A stretch of DNA of 64,000 nt from CBDBCK01 sp965203345 (GTDB lineage: Bacteria > Chloroflexota > Dehalococcoidia > Lucifugimonadales > Lucifugimonadaceae): assembly GCA_965203345.1 (NCBI GenBank), contig CBDBCK010000027.1, positions 310,001-374,000 of the forward strand, read 5' to 3'. This document shows, in pieces, positions 42,160 through 51,216 of this stretch. Positions within the stretch are counted from its first letter, which is position 1, and each line of letters starts with the position of its first letter. A model generated the notes under the pieces. That model saw only the letters and a list, made by a program, of their open reading frames with translations. It made no database searches and had not been told where the DNA came from. The position numbers and the translations under genes are program-made.

Positions 42160-43239
42160 TTGCCAAAATCATCTAAAGTAACGCTTTTTGTGGGGACTTA
42201 TACGCGAGACAGTAGTAGTGAAGGCATATATTCGTGCCTGTTTGACACAAAGGAAGGCAATATTGAGATAATCGGTACTACTGGCGGGTTAGACGATCCT
42301 TCCTTTATAGCTATACACCCTCGTATCCCTGTGATTTATGCCGTTGCAGAACTACTCAGTTCTGAAGGGACGGTTGTCTCTTACCGTTTTAATGAGTCTT
42401 CTGGTTCTCTTGAACTATTGAACTCTCGCTCGACCGGATCCAGCGGACCTTGTCATGTTTTAACGGATACGACCGGCTCTTGTTTGCTTGTGACAAACTA
42501 CGCAGGGGGGAGTGCAGCGTCATTTCCTATAGTAGATGATGGGAGTTTGGGTGATATGTCCTGTTTTTTGCCTTATAAAGGCGGGAGCGGTATTGTCCCC
42601 TCGCGCCAACTAGAGCCTCATCCTCATTCTTCCTGTATCGATCCATCTGGACGTTTTGCCTACATAGCGGATCTAGGGCACGACAAGGTACGCATATACA
42701 CATTGAATACAAGGCAAGGCTTGCTCACTGCCAATGCTGATAGACCTTTTTACGAGACTATGCCTGGCGGTGGCCCTAGGCATATGGACTTTCATCCGAA
42801 TGGTTCAGTGATTTACGTTTTGAATGAGATAGGTTCTACGGTGGAAGTTTGCTCTTTTGATTCGGAATCGGGAGGGCTATCTCATATTCAAACTGTCTCA
42901 ACTTTGCCTGATACCTGGAAAGGAACCAGTCACTGTGCTGATATACACGTTCATCCAAACGGTCGTTACGTTTACGCTTCCAACAGAGGACACGATAGCA
43001 TAGCGGTCTTCTCGGTTGAAGCGGAAGGCCTCTTGCGGCTTGAGGGTTGCGACTCTACGTTAGGGGAGTGTCCTCGCAATTTTGCCCTGTCTCCCGTTGG
43101 GGATATACTACTCGCCGCTAACCAAGACACACACTCTGTGTTCTCTTTCCGCCTTGACGAGACTACGGGTAGACTTGTGGAGACTTTGTCTTCTGTCCAT
43201 ATACCTAAGCCGGTCTGCCTCCGGTTCCGCAAGAGTTAG
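42160..43239 (+). CDS. Lactonase-family seven-bladed propeller protein (6-phosphogluconolactonase-like)
   Basis: A 359-aa member of the Lactonase (YbhE/Pgl) family, which hydrolyses 6-phosphogluconolactone or other sugar lactones. It begins TLFVGTYTRDSSSEGIY. The blades repeat patterns such as PSFIAIHPRIPVIYAVAE, ARYAY-like CIDPSGRFAYIADLGHD, GPRHMDFHPNGSVIYVLNE and HVHPNGRYVYASNRGHDSI. The start is TTG 42160 after a purine-rich GGAGGAG at 42150-42156. The next gene on the opposite strand is another propeller lactonase type (SMP-30). Exact substrate unknown. Confidence 0.85.
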   Translation: MPKSSKVTLFVGTYTRDSSSEGIYSCLFDTKEGNIEIIGTTGGLDDPSFIAIHPRIPVIYAVAELLSSEGTVVSYRFNESSGSLELLNSRSTGSSGPCHVLTDTTGSCLLVTNYAGGSAASFPIVDDGSLGDMSCFLPYKGGSGIVPSRQLEPHPHSSCIDPSGRFAYIADLGHDKVRIYTLNTRQGLLTANADRPFYETMPGGGPRHMDFHPNGSVIYVLNEIGSTVEVCSFDSESGGLSHIQTVSTLPDTWKGTSHCADIHVHPNGRYVYASNRGHDSIAVFSVEAEGLLRLEGCDSTLGECPRNFALSPVGDILLAANQDTHSVFSFRLDETTGRLVETLSSVHIPKPVCLRFRKS

Positions 43240-43266
43240 CCTGTAGGTGCCTAATCTCCAGGCTTT

Positions 43267-44172
43267 TTAGCTGGGCCACCTAAAGTTAGCTTCAAACTCA
43301 GGCTTGCCTTGTATCTCGTCCTGTCTGATACGGTAAAGCTCCCCACCGCGATGCGCTGAAAAGTCGTAGCCGGTCGGTTCCATTCCATTCGGAGGCTGAC
43401 CGGTTCCATTGTTTGCAGTGGTTACGTATATGTCGGTCAGGTCGTCTCCACCAAACATAACACTTGATGATTGTGTGGCTGGTACCTTCAGCCTGCGCTC
43501 CTCATGACCATCGGGATCAAAGCGTATGATACAGCCGCTTCCCCATATTGCTGACCACACATATCCGCCTGCGTCCACCGTCATGCCATCTGGAACGCCC
43601 ATGCTCTCGGAGAGAGAAACGAACTTCCTCTTGTTGGATATGGCGCAGGTTGAGCTGTTGTAGTCGTATCGGTATATTGTCTTTCTAGTGGAGTCAGTGT
43701 GGTAAAAGTAGTTCAATCCAGGCGACCATCCCATACCGTTGCTTATACCTAAGTCTTCCGCCAGGATCTCGTAGCCGCCCTGAGGTAGAAACCGGAAGAG
43801 CTTACCTATCTCTTCATCGTCATAATACGTTCCTGCGTAGAATGAGCCGTCCGGGCCTGCTTTGCAGTCGTTGAAACGCATAAGCCCGCCATCCTGCTCG
43901 TCGTGGTGACTCCATGTCCAATCCTCGTCGGAACGCCAAAGCATGACGCCTTCCCAGGTCCCAAATACTAGCCCACCGTGCTTGTTGACCGACAGCCCCC
44001 CAACGAAAATACCCTTATGTATCGTATTATTCTCGCCGATCTCCGGGTCAAATCGAAATACACGCCCCGTGCGTATATCGGTCCAGTAGAGGATGCGCTT
44101 TGAAGGCACCCATAATGGGCCTTCTCCTACAACTGCTTTGGGGTCTGCTACCTTTTCAATCGTGTAGTTCAT
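43267..44172 (-). CDS. SMP-30/gluconolactonase-family protein
   Basis: Calcium-dependent six-bladed propeller of about 301 aa that usually hydrolyses sugar lactones. Diagnostic stretches are VVGEGPLWVPSKRILYWTDI near the N-terminus, RFNDCKAGPDGSFYAGT, LGISNGMGWSPG, YFYHTDSTRKTIYRYDY and VPDGMTVDAGGYVWSAIWG. These carry the metal-site Glu, Asn and Asp residues expected of the family. The start is set at ATG 44172, with CGGAG shortly upstream. The open frame extends further on the minus strand but only by running antisense through tRNA-Leu, so that extension is rejected. It faces the lactonase gene convergently. Confidence 0.88.
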   Translation of the reverse strand: MNYTIEKVADPKAVVGEGPLWVPSKRILYWTDIRTGRVFRFDPEIGENNTIHKGIFVGGLSVNKHGGLVFGTWEGVMLWRSDEDWTWSHHDEQDGGLMRFNDCKAGPDGSFYAGTYYDDEEIGKLFRFLPQGGYEILAEDLGISNGMGWSPGLNYFYHTDSTRKTIYRYDYNSSTCAISNKRKFVSLSESMGVPDGMTVDAGGYVWSAIWGSGCIIRFDPDGHEERRLKVPATQSSSVMFGGDDLTDIYVTTANNGTGQPPNGMEPTGYDFSAHRGGELYRIRQDEIQGKPEFEANFRWPS

Positions 44173-44369
44173 TATGGGTCTCCGTAGTGGTGCAGGGTCT
44201 GTGGTTGGTGGGCGACCTTTGTAACCTCTATGAGAATAGTGTATCGTTTTTAAGGCTATAAATGATGTTGCGTGTGTCTTGGTCTTGGTGGACACTTCTG
44301 TAGCTCTTCTGTTTGTTCGTAAGATAGCCTTATTAGTATGCAGGGCCCTTGTGCTTTGTGTATTCCCCT

Positions 44370-44453
44370 GGGGAAGTGGCGAAATGGCAGACGCGCATGC
44401 CTTAGGAGCATGTGCCTTCGGGCGTGCGGGTTCGAATCCCGCCTTCCCCACCA
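44370..44453 (+). tRNA. tRNA-Leu (anticodon UAG)
   Basis: Class II tRNA with a long variable arm. The acceptor GGGGAAG (44370-44376) pairs with CTTCCCC (44443-44449). The anticodon arm CATGC/GCATG encloses the loop CTTAGGA, giving anticodon UAG. The variable arm is TGCCTTCGGGCGT. The T arm is GCGGG-TTCGAAT-CCCGC. Discriminator A and CCA are encoded. It reads CUA and, by wobble, other CUN codons. Confidence 0.96.
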
Positions 44454-44491
44454 AGGGGTTTCAGATTTAATTTTTATATTGTCTTGGTCAG

Positions 44492-45247
44492 TTAGTGGGT
44501 TAGTATCTGCTCAAGGAAGAGCTTGGTTCTGTTCTCTTTAGGGTTTTCAAAGAACTCTTCCGGCGTCCCTATTTCCACTATTTCCCCTTCGTCCATGAAT
44601 ATGATTCGGTCTGCAACACTCCTAGCGAACCCCATCTCGTGAGATACGCAGATCATGGTCATACCAGACTCGGCAAGCTCTATCATTACCTTCAATACCT
44701 CGTTTATCATCTCGGGATCAAGTGCCGAAGTCGGTTCATCAAACATCATAACTTTTGGGTTCATCGCTAACGCTCGGGCTATGGCTACGCGTTGCTGCTG
44801 ACCTCCAGATAACTGCCCCGGGTACTTTTCGGCCTGTTCGGGTATGCCTACCCTCTCTAACAGCGTCATAGCCAAGCCCTCCGCCTCTTTCTTGGGCATG
44901 CGACGCACCTTTTGGGGCGCAAGGGCTATGTTTCGAATGACGGTTAGGTGGGGGAAGAGATTGAACTGCTGAAATACCATTCCGGTCTCTTCCCTTATGC
45001 TGCTTAGACTTCGACTGTCATCGGTTAGCTCAATGCCGTCAACCACTATCCTCCCGGAGTTATGCCGTTCAAGTTGATTTATAGTTCTTAGCATTGTGGA
45101 TTTGCCTGATCCCGAAGGTCCTATGATGACCACCACTTCTCCCTCCTTTATGGTCAGATCTACACCCTTGAGTGCTACAAAATCCCCAAACTGCTTGATT
45201 ACCTTCTCAAGCTTTACCATATCTTTTTTATCTGATTCAGTACCCAT
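44492..45247 (-). CDS. aapP: Polar amino-acid ABC transporter, ATP-binding protein
   Basis: ATPase subunit (251 aa) of the GlnQ/HisP/AapP group. Walker A is GPSGSGKSTMLR (about residues 42-53). The Q-loop region is ETGMVFQQFNLFPH, the signature LSGGQQQRVAIARAL, Walker B VMMFDEPTSALDPE, and the switch His in CVSHEMGFARSVAD. It is the last gene of a four-gene operon with two large permeases and a binding protein, an arrangement like aapJQMP/bztABCD for general L-amino acid uptake. Substrate range is inferred from that arrangement. Confidence 0.92.
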   Translation of the reverse strand: MGTESDKKDMVKLEKVIKQFGDFVALKGVDLTIKEGEVVVIIGPSGSGKSTMLRTINQLERHNSGRIVVDGIELTDDSRSLSSIREETGMVFQQFNLFPHLTVIRNIALAPQKVRRMPKKEAEGLAMTLLERVGIPEQAEKYPGQLSGGQQQRVAIARALAMNPKVMMFDEPTSALDPEMINEVLKVMIELAESGMTMICVSHEMGFARSVADRIIFMDEGEIVEIGTPEEFFENPKENRTKLFLEQILTH

Positions 45248-45267
45248 GACTGCCTCCGGTGTTTGCG

Positions 45268-46617
45268 CTATCTCTTTTCTCCGGCTCCGAGCCGCTCTTC
45301 AGCGGTTGACCCCATCCTTGAAAGCAGGTAGGACACTACCCAATAGATTACGCCCACAAGTATGTAAACCTCAAAGAAGGATCCCTCGGCTAAGTCGTTT
45401 TGTCCTCCCAGTATCTTTTTTGCCTTTTCCAAGGTGTTCACCAGCGATATGACCGCTAAGAGAGCAGTGTCTTTCCATAGAGCTATGAACCTACCTATTA
45501 TGGCAGGCACTACCGCTCGAATCGCCTGAGGAAGTATTATATAAAGGTGCTTCTGAACAGAATTCAGCCCCATCGCTTCCGCAGCCTCGTACTGGCCTCG
45601 TGATATAGACTGTAACCCACCTCTCATCACCTCTGCGATATATGCTCCTCCGAAGAAGGCAAATACTATCATAACCCTCACGGGCAAAGTGATATTGCTG
45701 AATGCTTCTCCAAGTGGTCCTAGCTCGTCATTCAGAAAGGTAGCGAACAGTAGCCAGACTATCAAAGGAGCAGCGCGCACAACCTCTATGTATCCTACAG
45801 AAGAGGCGCGTACAGCGACGTATGGTGAAGTGCGTCCCAATGCTAACGCGACACCTATGAAGAACGAGAAAAAGACACCTACAACAAACACTAGCATGTC
45901 CAGGAAAACGCTTTCCCATCTATTTGCAGATATGCCGATTTGCAGTAATAAAGTGATAGGAATCAGTAGCACCCATCCTGCGCCTATAGCCTGCAGAAGT
46001 ACGGGGGTTTTTTTCCAGCGTGCAAGCCAATATTTACCTATCAGTGTACCTGTCCCCGCCGTAATGAAGAGGGCCGCCATCACAATCCAGTTCAGACCAA
46101 ATGGAAGAGCCAACCCTAAGGACAAGGCGTACAGCCATTCGGGCGCCCAGCCTCCCTCCCGTTTCAGATCTCTGTCCACCCCCTGGACAACCACCGTCTG
46201 ACCGTTTTGTTCCACCTCGCTGGAGAACTCGGTCTCCTCTATAAACACCTCGCTACCTAGTCCGAACGTGAGCACCACAATCGCCAAGACGCCTGCAACT
46301 ATAAAAAACGGCTTGAGGCGTCCGACCCATATGCCGTAAGTGATAGACGCTAATGCGCCTAATAGGAAAACGGATATCCATATCCTGTATACCTCATCAG
46401 CAGGGTAGCTGCCTACAAAGAACAGCCTCCGGTTGAAAGCGACTAAGTTCCAATTAGCAGTGAACAGGATATAGTCTGCCAGTAAGTATACAAGTGTTCC
46501 TACAATGGTTAATCCAGTCAAGGTAAGCAGAGAGTTCCACCATGTATTGAACAGGTTCTTATGTGCCCACGCTATACGATCAGTCAAGCGGGTTCCATAT
46601 TTTTCTGTGGCAATCAT
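45268..46617 (-). CDS. aapM: Amino-acid ABC transporter permease, AapM-like
   Basis: Integral membrane permease of 449 aa, much longer than the usual 220-aa GlnP type. The long N-terminal part (several membrane segments and a loop with VEQNGQTVVVQGVDRD) is as expected for AapM/BztC. The C-terminal transport domain has YIAEVMRGGLQSISRGQ, then the EAA loop QYEAAEAMGLNSVQKHLYII that docks with the ATPase, and LPQAIRAVVPAIIGRFIALWK. Its start overlaps the end of the aapQ-like gene by 4 bp. Confidence 0.88.
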   Translation of the reverse strand: MIATEKYGTRLTDRIAWAHKNLFNTWWNSLLTLTGLTIVGTLVYLLADYILFTANWNLVAFNRRLFFVGSYPADEVYRIWISVFLLGALASITYGIWVGRLKPFFIVAGVLAIVVLTFGLGSEVFIEETEFSSEVEQNGQTVVVQGVDRDLKREGGWAPEWLYALSLGLALPFGLNWIVMAALFITAGTGTLIGKYWLARWKKTPVLLQAIGAGWVLLIPITLLLQIGISANRWESVFLDMLVFVVGVFFSFFIGVALALGRTSPYVAVRASSVGYIEVVRAAPLIVWLLFATFLNDELGPLGEAFSNITLPVRVMIVFAFFGGAYIAEVMRGGLQSISRGQYEAAEAMGLNSVQKHLYIILPQAIRAVVPAIIGRFIALWKDTALLAVISLVNTLEKAKKILGGQNDLAEGSFFEVYILVGVIYWVVSYLLSRMGSTAEERLGAGEKR

Positions 46618-47780
46618 TTTATCTGCACATTGCGGTTTACGAAGTTCATCACTAGAGAGATGATAAGATTTGTGACCAAGAATATTATGAATATGACTAT
46701 GTACGACTGCAACAAGTTGCCTGCGTTGTTCACGATTCTGTTCATTATTAGTACCATCTCGCCGTAACCTATCGCGTGCGCCAAGCTGGAGTCTTTGTTG
46801 GTGTTTTGATACTCGTTATTAAGAGAAGGTATCATTATGCGGAGGGCTTGGGGTAATATAACCAGGGATAACCTCTGGTATGCAGAGAGCCCCAAGGATT
46901 GTGCGGCCTCAGTTTGACCATGCGATATGGCTTGGATGGAACCACGTACTATCTCGGCTATAAAGGCACTGAAATAGAGCGTGAGAGACAGTAAAGCGCT
47001 TACATATGCGAGGCCGAGCTGATTCCCTCCTGTATATGAATAGAAACCTGCTTGAGATATTGTAACTTCCGGAAATGAGATAGCCACAGGAAATATCAGA
47101 GCTACGTAACCTATGGCCGCTATTCCTAAGAAGGTAACGAAGCCCCACCTATTTGGGTGGTAGCTACGTCCCGTCGCCTCTTCCTTTGACATCTGGCGCC
47201 TTCTGATCACCACTGCAGCGACTACGCCCAGAAAAACTATTAACAGCCAGACCCACCACAGCGAGTTGCCGACGACAGGCCAGATGATCGCTGCTCCCCG
47301 GTTGCTTATGTACAACACACCGGCAAGGTTTACTCCTTCTGATATCCGAGGCAACTCTTGGAACGTGGCAAAGGCGAAGAAGAACATGATCACCAGCAGT
47401 GGCAAGTTTCTGAACACCTCTACATATATGCGACCAAGCTGAGATATCACTGGATTGCCGATAAGCCTCGCTATACCTACGAGAAGACCGACTAAAGATG
47501 CGAGAATTATTGAAAAGGCAACAACTGACAAGGTGTTACCTGCGCCTTTGAGTATAGCTGTCCAGCGTGCGTCGCCGGCTTCTACGTTAAGAGCGGGAAA
47601 AAGGGAACTTCTGTCGGGACTGCCATAAGGCCCGAACAAGAAGTCAAAATCAAGAAAATTGACGGCTACGGAGTAAACTACATAACCCGCAACTATGCCA
47701 GCTATAATACCGACGGTTACATTAATTAGAAGATAACGGTACTGGGTTCTGAACCATATGTTGCTCAGTAACTCGCTCAT
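46614..47780 (-). CDS. aapQ: Amino-acid ABC transporter permease, AapQ-like
   Basis: Permease of 388 aa with an N-terminal membrane segment (about 20-42), a periplasm-facing loop, then the transport domain. It has FRNLPLLVIMFFFAFA, IAEIVRGSIQAISHGQ, the EAA loop TEAAQSLGLSAYQRLSLVIL and LRIMIPSLNNEYQNTNKDSSL. The NEYQNTNKDSSLA stretch is typical of the AapQ/BztB subgroup. It forms a heterodimeric channel with the AapM-like protein. A strong hairpin precedes its start. Confidence 0.88.
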   Translation of the reverse strand: MSELLSNIWFRTQYRYLLINVTVGIIAGIVAGYVVYSVAVNFLDFDFLFGPYGSPDRSSLFPALNVEAGDARWTAILKGAGNTLSVVAFSIILASLVGLLVGIARLIGNPVISQLGRIYVEVFRNLPLLVIMFFFAFATFQELPRISEGVNLAGVLYISNRGAAIIWPVVGNSLWWVWLLIVFLGVVAAVVIRRRQMSKEEATGRSYHPNRWGFVTFLGIAAIGYVALIFPVAISFPEVTISQAGFYSYTGGNQLGLAYVSALLSLTLYFSAFIAEIVRGSIQAISHGQTEAAQSLGLSAYQRLSLVILPQALRIMIPSLNNEYQNTNKDSSLAHAIGYGEMVLIMNRIVNNAGNLLQSYIVIFIIFLVTNLIISLVMNFVNRNVQIK

Positions 47781-47795
47781 AGCCGTATTTTTGCA

Positions 47796-47835
47796 AGTAG
47801 GAGGGAGACCTTAAAAAGAAGGTCTCCCTCCTACT
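47796..47835 (-). promoter_or_regulatory. Perfect 17-bp hairpin between aapJ and aapQ
   Basis: AGTAGGAGGGAGACCTT (47796-47812) and its exact reverse complement (47819-47835) enclose a 6-nt loop. On the transcribed minus strand no T-run follows, so it is unlikely to be a full terminator. Hairpins in this place, after the binding-protein gene, usually protect the upstream part of the mRNA and so raise the level of binding protein over permease. Confidence 0.8.
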
Positions 47836-47855
47836 GTGAAAGGACTAGATGTTCT

Positions 47856-48950
47856 TTATCGCATAGGTGGGGAGTATATTAGCCCGCCGTCAAGGTATGA
47901 GGCGTTGAGAGAACCTTCACGCGTTAGTCCGACTCTTTCTAAAGTTGCCTCGTACGCTTCACCATAATTACCTACTTGGCTTATGACTTCCTGCATAAAT
48001 GTCCGGGGTATCTTGCCATGGCCTATCCCTAGATCTGCTGGGCTTCCGTCGTCAAACCCTACGCCCAAGAGTCTTGCGATAGTGTTGTTTGGTGGATTAG
48101 CCGCCATACGGCTTACGTTACTGGAGGTTACCCCTTGCTCCTCAGCGATAATCATACCGTTCACAACCCAACGCACTACATCTTCCCATTCCGAGTCGTT
48201 GTCGCGAACGCTAGGACCAAGTGGTTCTTTAGATAGAGTCTCTGGCAGAACAACGGCATCTATATTCTCGTCCGTCTTCAAGGTGAATTGATGTCCGCCC
48301 AACTGTGACTTATCGGACGACCATCCATCGCACTGGTCATCAATGAATGCTGACCTAAGTTCAGGATTGGCTTGGAAAACCCGCTCTGAGTAAGTTATCC
48401 CCTGCTCAGCGAAGAAGTCGGATACTGCTCCCTGCGTGCTGGTGCCATCAAGTATGCAGATTGTGGCGCCGTCTAGCTGTGTTACGCTAGTCACATTACT
48501 ACCCGACTTTATCATAACGCCCGCTCCGTCATAGAAAGTGGTAGGTGCAAAAGCTACATTTAGGCTTGCGTCTCGGCTAGCTGTCCAGGTTGTAGTGCGA
48601 ATCAGGACATCTATCTCTTCTGCTCCAAGTAGTTCAAATCGGTTAGATGAAGTTGCTTCTCTGAATTCAGCTTTGCTTATATCGCCAAAGATCGCAGCTG
48701 CTAATGCACGGCAGTACTCGACGTCGTTGCCATCAGCTGTCCCATCTGGGTTGAGAACTCCAAACCCTGGAGTGTCAGCTTTGATGCCGCAAATCAGATT
48801 ACCACGTTCCAGTATCACATCCAGAGTACCTTCGCCACTTGCCGATTGCTCACTTCCATTGCCTCCATCTTCGCCTCCACACGCAGCGACGAGAAAAGCT
48901 GCTGCAAGCGTTGAACATGCAACTACAAGAAATCGTTTTCTGTTAAACAT
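47856..48950 (-). CDS. aapJ: Amino-acid ABC transporter, substrate-binding lipoprotein, AapJ-like
   Basis: First gene of the transporter operon, 364 aa. The signal peptide ends in a lipobox, AAAFLVAAC (Cys about residue 24), followed by a Gly/Asp/Ser-rich linker, so the protein should be anchored on the outer face of a monoderm membrane. The type-II binding fold has VILERGNLICGIKADTPGFG, DVEYCRALAAAIFGD and VRWVVNGMIIAEEQG. The length and the latter motifs match the AapJ/BztA group rather than the 250-aa GlnH group. AAAGGAGGAAG at 48955-48965 (reverse strand) is a strong ribosome site. Confidence 0.9.
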   Translation of the reverse strand: MFNRKRFLVVACSTLAAAFLVAACGGEDGGNGSEQSASGEGTLDVILERGNLICGIKADTPGFGVLNPDGTADGNDVEYCRALAAAIFGDISKAEFREATSSNRFELLGAEEIDVLIRTTTWTASRDASLNVAFAPTTFYDGAGVMIKSGSNVTSVTQLDGATICILDGTSTQGAVSDFFAEQGITYSERVFQANPELRSAFIDDQCDGWSSDKSQLGGHQFTLKTDENIDAVVLPETLSKEPLGPSVRDNDSEWEDVVRWVVNGMIIAEEQGVTSSNVSRMAANPPNNTIARLLGVGFDDGSPADLGIGHGKIPRTFMQEVISQVGNYGEAYEATLERVGLTREGSLNASYLDGGLIYSPPMR

Positions 48951-49337
48951 TGCTTCCTCCTTTAGTGCTAATTGCCTATTTCCCTAAATCTAATCCTCTT
49001 TAATTTGACTCGGGCAAGAAAACACTATAGTGATAGTATATAGCTTTTTACCGGTCTTTGTACTCTGATCAGAATTTTAATAATGTTGTAAGGCCTGGAG
49101 ATTTTTGAGTATACAGGTAGGAAATTCAAGTTCATGAACTGTTTAGAACAATATAAGAGAAACGCTTTTGTAAAAAGGGAAAGAATAGCAGGTCGTATGA
49201 ACAGGAAAATAGCCTGTAAACCGATCAATGCCCTAAAATAGAGTTTGTAACCTTGAGGCATTCATCTTGCTTGAAATCTGTAAGGCTTGCTCTTACAGTG
49301 AACACTTTTGGATGATACATAGTTTGATTTAGTATTT
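48951..49337. promoter_or_regulatory. Divergent aapJ / lepA promoter region
   Basis: About 390 bp without genes. For lepA, TTGAAA (49271-49276) and TACAGT (49294-49299), 17 bp apart, form a likely promoter about 40 bp before its ATG. A perfect inverted repeat, CTGTAAG (49278-49284) and CTTACAG (49292-49298), overlaps the -10 element and could be an operator. Near the aapJ side, TATACT (minus strand, in the 49030-49040 area) is a possible -10 element. Confidence 0.4.
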
Positions 49338-51185
49338 ATGGACAACCCCTCTTTCGACCAATCGAAAATACGCAACTTCTGCATAATTGCTCATATTGAC
49401 CATGGCAAATCTACTCTGGCAGACAGGCTTTTGGAGGCTAGCGGAGCCGTTTCTCAGCAAGATTTAATGGAGCAACATCTGGATACACTGGAGTTGGAGC
49501 GCGAACGAGGCATTACTATTAAGGCTCAGACTGTCCGGCTCTCTTTTGAGAATGAGGATGGCCCGGTTGCAATGAATCTTATAGATACGCCCGGGCATGT
49601 AGATTTTGAGAATGAGGTATCTCGCAGCCTTATGGCTTGCGAGGGTGTCTTGTTGGTGGTAGACGCTGTCCAAGGGGTGCAAGCGCAGACTTTAGCGCAC
49701 GCTTGGCAGGCAGTCGAGCTAGGTCTGGACGTAATCCCCGTTGTGAATAAAATAGACGCTCCTGCTGCTGACCCTTCACGTGTATCAGTTGAGCTAGAGG
49801 CACTGTTTGGGTTCAAGTCAGAGGAGGCAGTGTTTGTGTCCGCGAAAACGGGCGAGGGATTGGAAGAGCTAATACGTGCGATAATACAGAGAGTTCGGCC
49901 TCCCTCTGTCAACGAGGGATCTACTGCGCCGCGTGCTTTGGTATTCGACTCTCGCTACGATTTATACAGAGGTGTAGTAGCGCATGTCCGTGTGTTTGAT
50001 GGATCTTTCAAAGAGGATGAATCTCTGCGATTATTGTCTTCTCAGAAAGTCATCCCTGCTCCTAAGCTTGGGTTTTTCTCCCCTGATCCTGTGTACTGCT
50101 CAGAACTGAAGGCCGGCGAAGTGGGCTTTGTGGTGACAGGGCTGAAGAGCTTGCAAGACGTTAGGGTAGGGGATAGTTTAACTGCGCAAAAAGCAAGAAA
50201 TGTAAAACCTCTCAAAGGTTATCGGCCGCGAAAACCTATGGTTTTCGCGGGGCTTTACCCTGCGAGCCACACTAACTTTTCCGAATTGAGAGACGGTCTG
50301 GAGAAGTTGCGTTTGAATGATGCGGCGCTTGAATTTGAGCCAGAGTCTTCAGTCGCACTGGGTTTCGGTTTCCGTTGCGGTTTTTTGGGAGCTCTTCATC
50401 TTGAAGTGGTCAGGGAGCGACTAGAACGTGAATATGGGCTTAATATTATAACCACAATCCCATCGGTTCAGTACGAAATCCTATTGACCGACGGATCTTC
50501 GGCGATGGTAGGCAATCCATCAAAAATGCCGGATCCAGGACGTATAACAGAAGTGAGGGAGCCGCGTGTACTACTATATATTCTCGCGCCTTCACGGTTT
50601 TTGGGCACTATAATTGAGCTCCTGAAGGGTAGGCGTGGAGAATTTGTGGATATGGAGTACATCCAGGTCGGGGCAGGCAATACGAACATTCCGTCCGCTG
50701 ACTCACGCGTTAGGATGGAATTCAACGCACCTTTATCAGAGTTATTAGCGGATTTTCACGATGCTCTTAAGTCAGCAACCTCTGGTTACGCGTCTATGGA
50801 TTATAAACACCTTGGAATGTTTCCCGAAAAGTTGGTGAAGCTGGATATCCTGGTCAATCGAGAACCAGTAGACGCTCTCTCTCTGATAATCCACCGTAGC
50901 GCGGCTGAAGCCCGAGGTAGAGAGCTAGTTAGTAAATTGAGAGAGCTTATCCCGCGTCAGCTTTTTGAAGTGCCCTTGCAGGCTGCAGTCGGCGGCAGAA
51001 TAGTAGCTCGCGAGAATATAAAGGCATTGCGAAAAAATGTCCTAGCGAAGTGCTACGGCGGCGACGTAACTCGGAAGCGCAAATTGCTTCAACGTCAAGC
51101 CGAGGGTAAGAAGCGTATGAAGATGGTAGGTAAAGTGGAAGTGCCGCAAGAGGCATTCATGGCAGCTCTGAAGCTCAACAAATAA
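49338..51185 (+). CDS. lepA: Elongation factor 4 (LepA)
   Basis: Ribosome-associated GTPase thought to back-translocate or remodel stalled ribosomes. The G domain has AHIDHGKSTLADRLL (G1), RGITIKAQ (G2), DTPGHVDF (G3) and NKIDAPAADP (G4). Domain II, the EF-G-like domains III and V, and the LepA-specific C-terminal domain (KRKLLQRQAEGKKRMKMVG, ending in AFMAALKLNK) follow. At 615 aa it has the standard length, slightly extended at the N-terminus. ATG 49338 has no clear ribosome site. It is convergent with galU. Confidence 0.97.
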   Translation: MDNPSFDQSKIRNFCIIAHIDHGKSTLADRLLEASGAVSQQDLMEQHLDTLELERERGITIKAQTVRLSFENEDGPVAMNLIDTPGHVDFENEVSRSLMACEGVLLVVDAVQGVQAQTLAHAWQAVELGLDVIPVVNKIDAPAADPSRVSVELEALFGFKSEEAVFVSAKTGEGLEELIRAIIQRVRPPSVNEGSTAPRALVFDSRYDLYRGVVAHVRVFDGSFKEDESLRLLSSQKVIPAPKLGFFSPDPVYCSELKAGEVGFVVTGLKSLQDVRVGDSLTAQKARNVKPLKGYRPRKPMVFAGLYPASHTNFSELRDGLEKLRLNDAALEFEPESSVALGFGFRCGFLGALHLEVVRERLEREYGLNIITTIPSVQYEILLTDGSSAMVGNPSKMPDPGRITEVREPRVLLYILAPSRFLGTIIELLKGRRGEFVDMEYIQVGAGNTNIPSADSRVRMEFNAPLSELLADFHDALKSATSGYASMDYKHLGMFPEKLVKLDILVNREPVDALSLIIHRSAAEARGRELVSKLRELIPRQLFEVPLQAAVGGRIVARENIKALRKNVLAKCYGGDVTRKRKLLQRQAEGKKRMKMVGKVEVPQEAFMAALKLNK

Positions 51186-51216
51186 AGGCGTTTTATCACC
51201 TTTGGCTATCGTAAAT

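Noticed and set aside
44173..44454. A longer N-terminus for the SMP-30 protein
   Set aside because: The added residues come from reading antisense through tRNA-Leu and its leader; ATG 44172 has a ribosome site and gives the usual family N-terminus.
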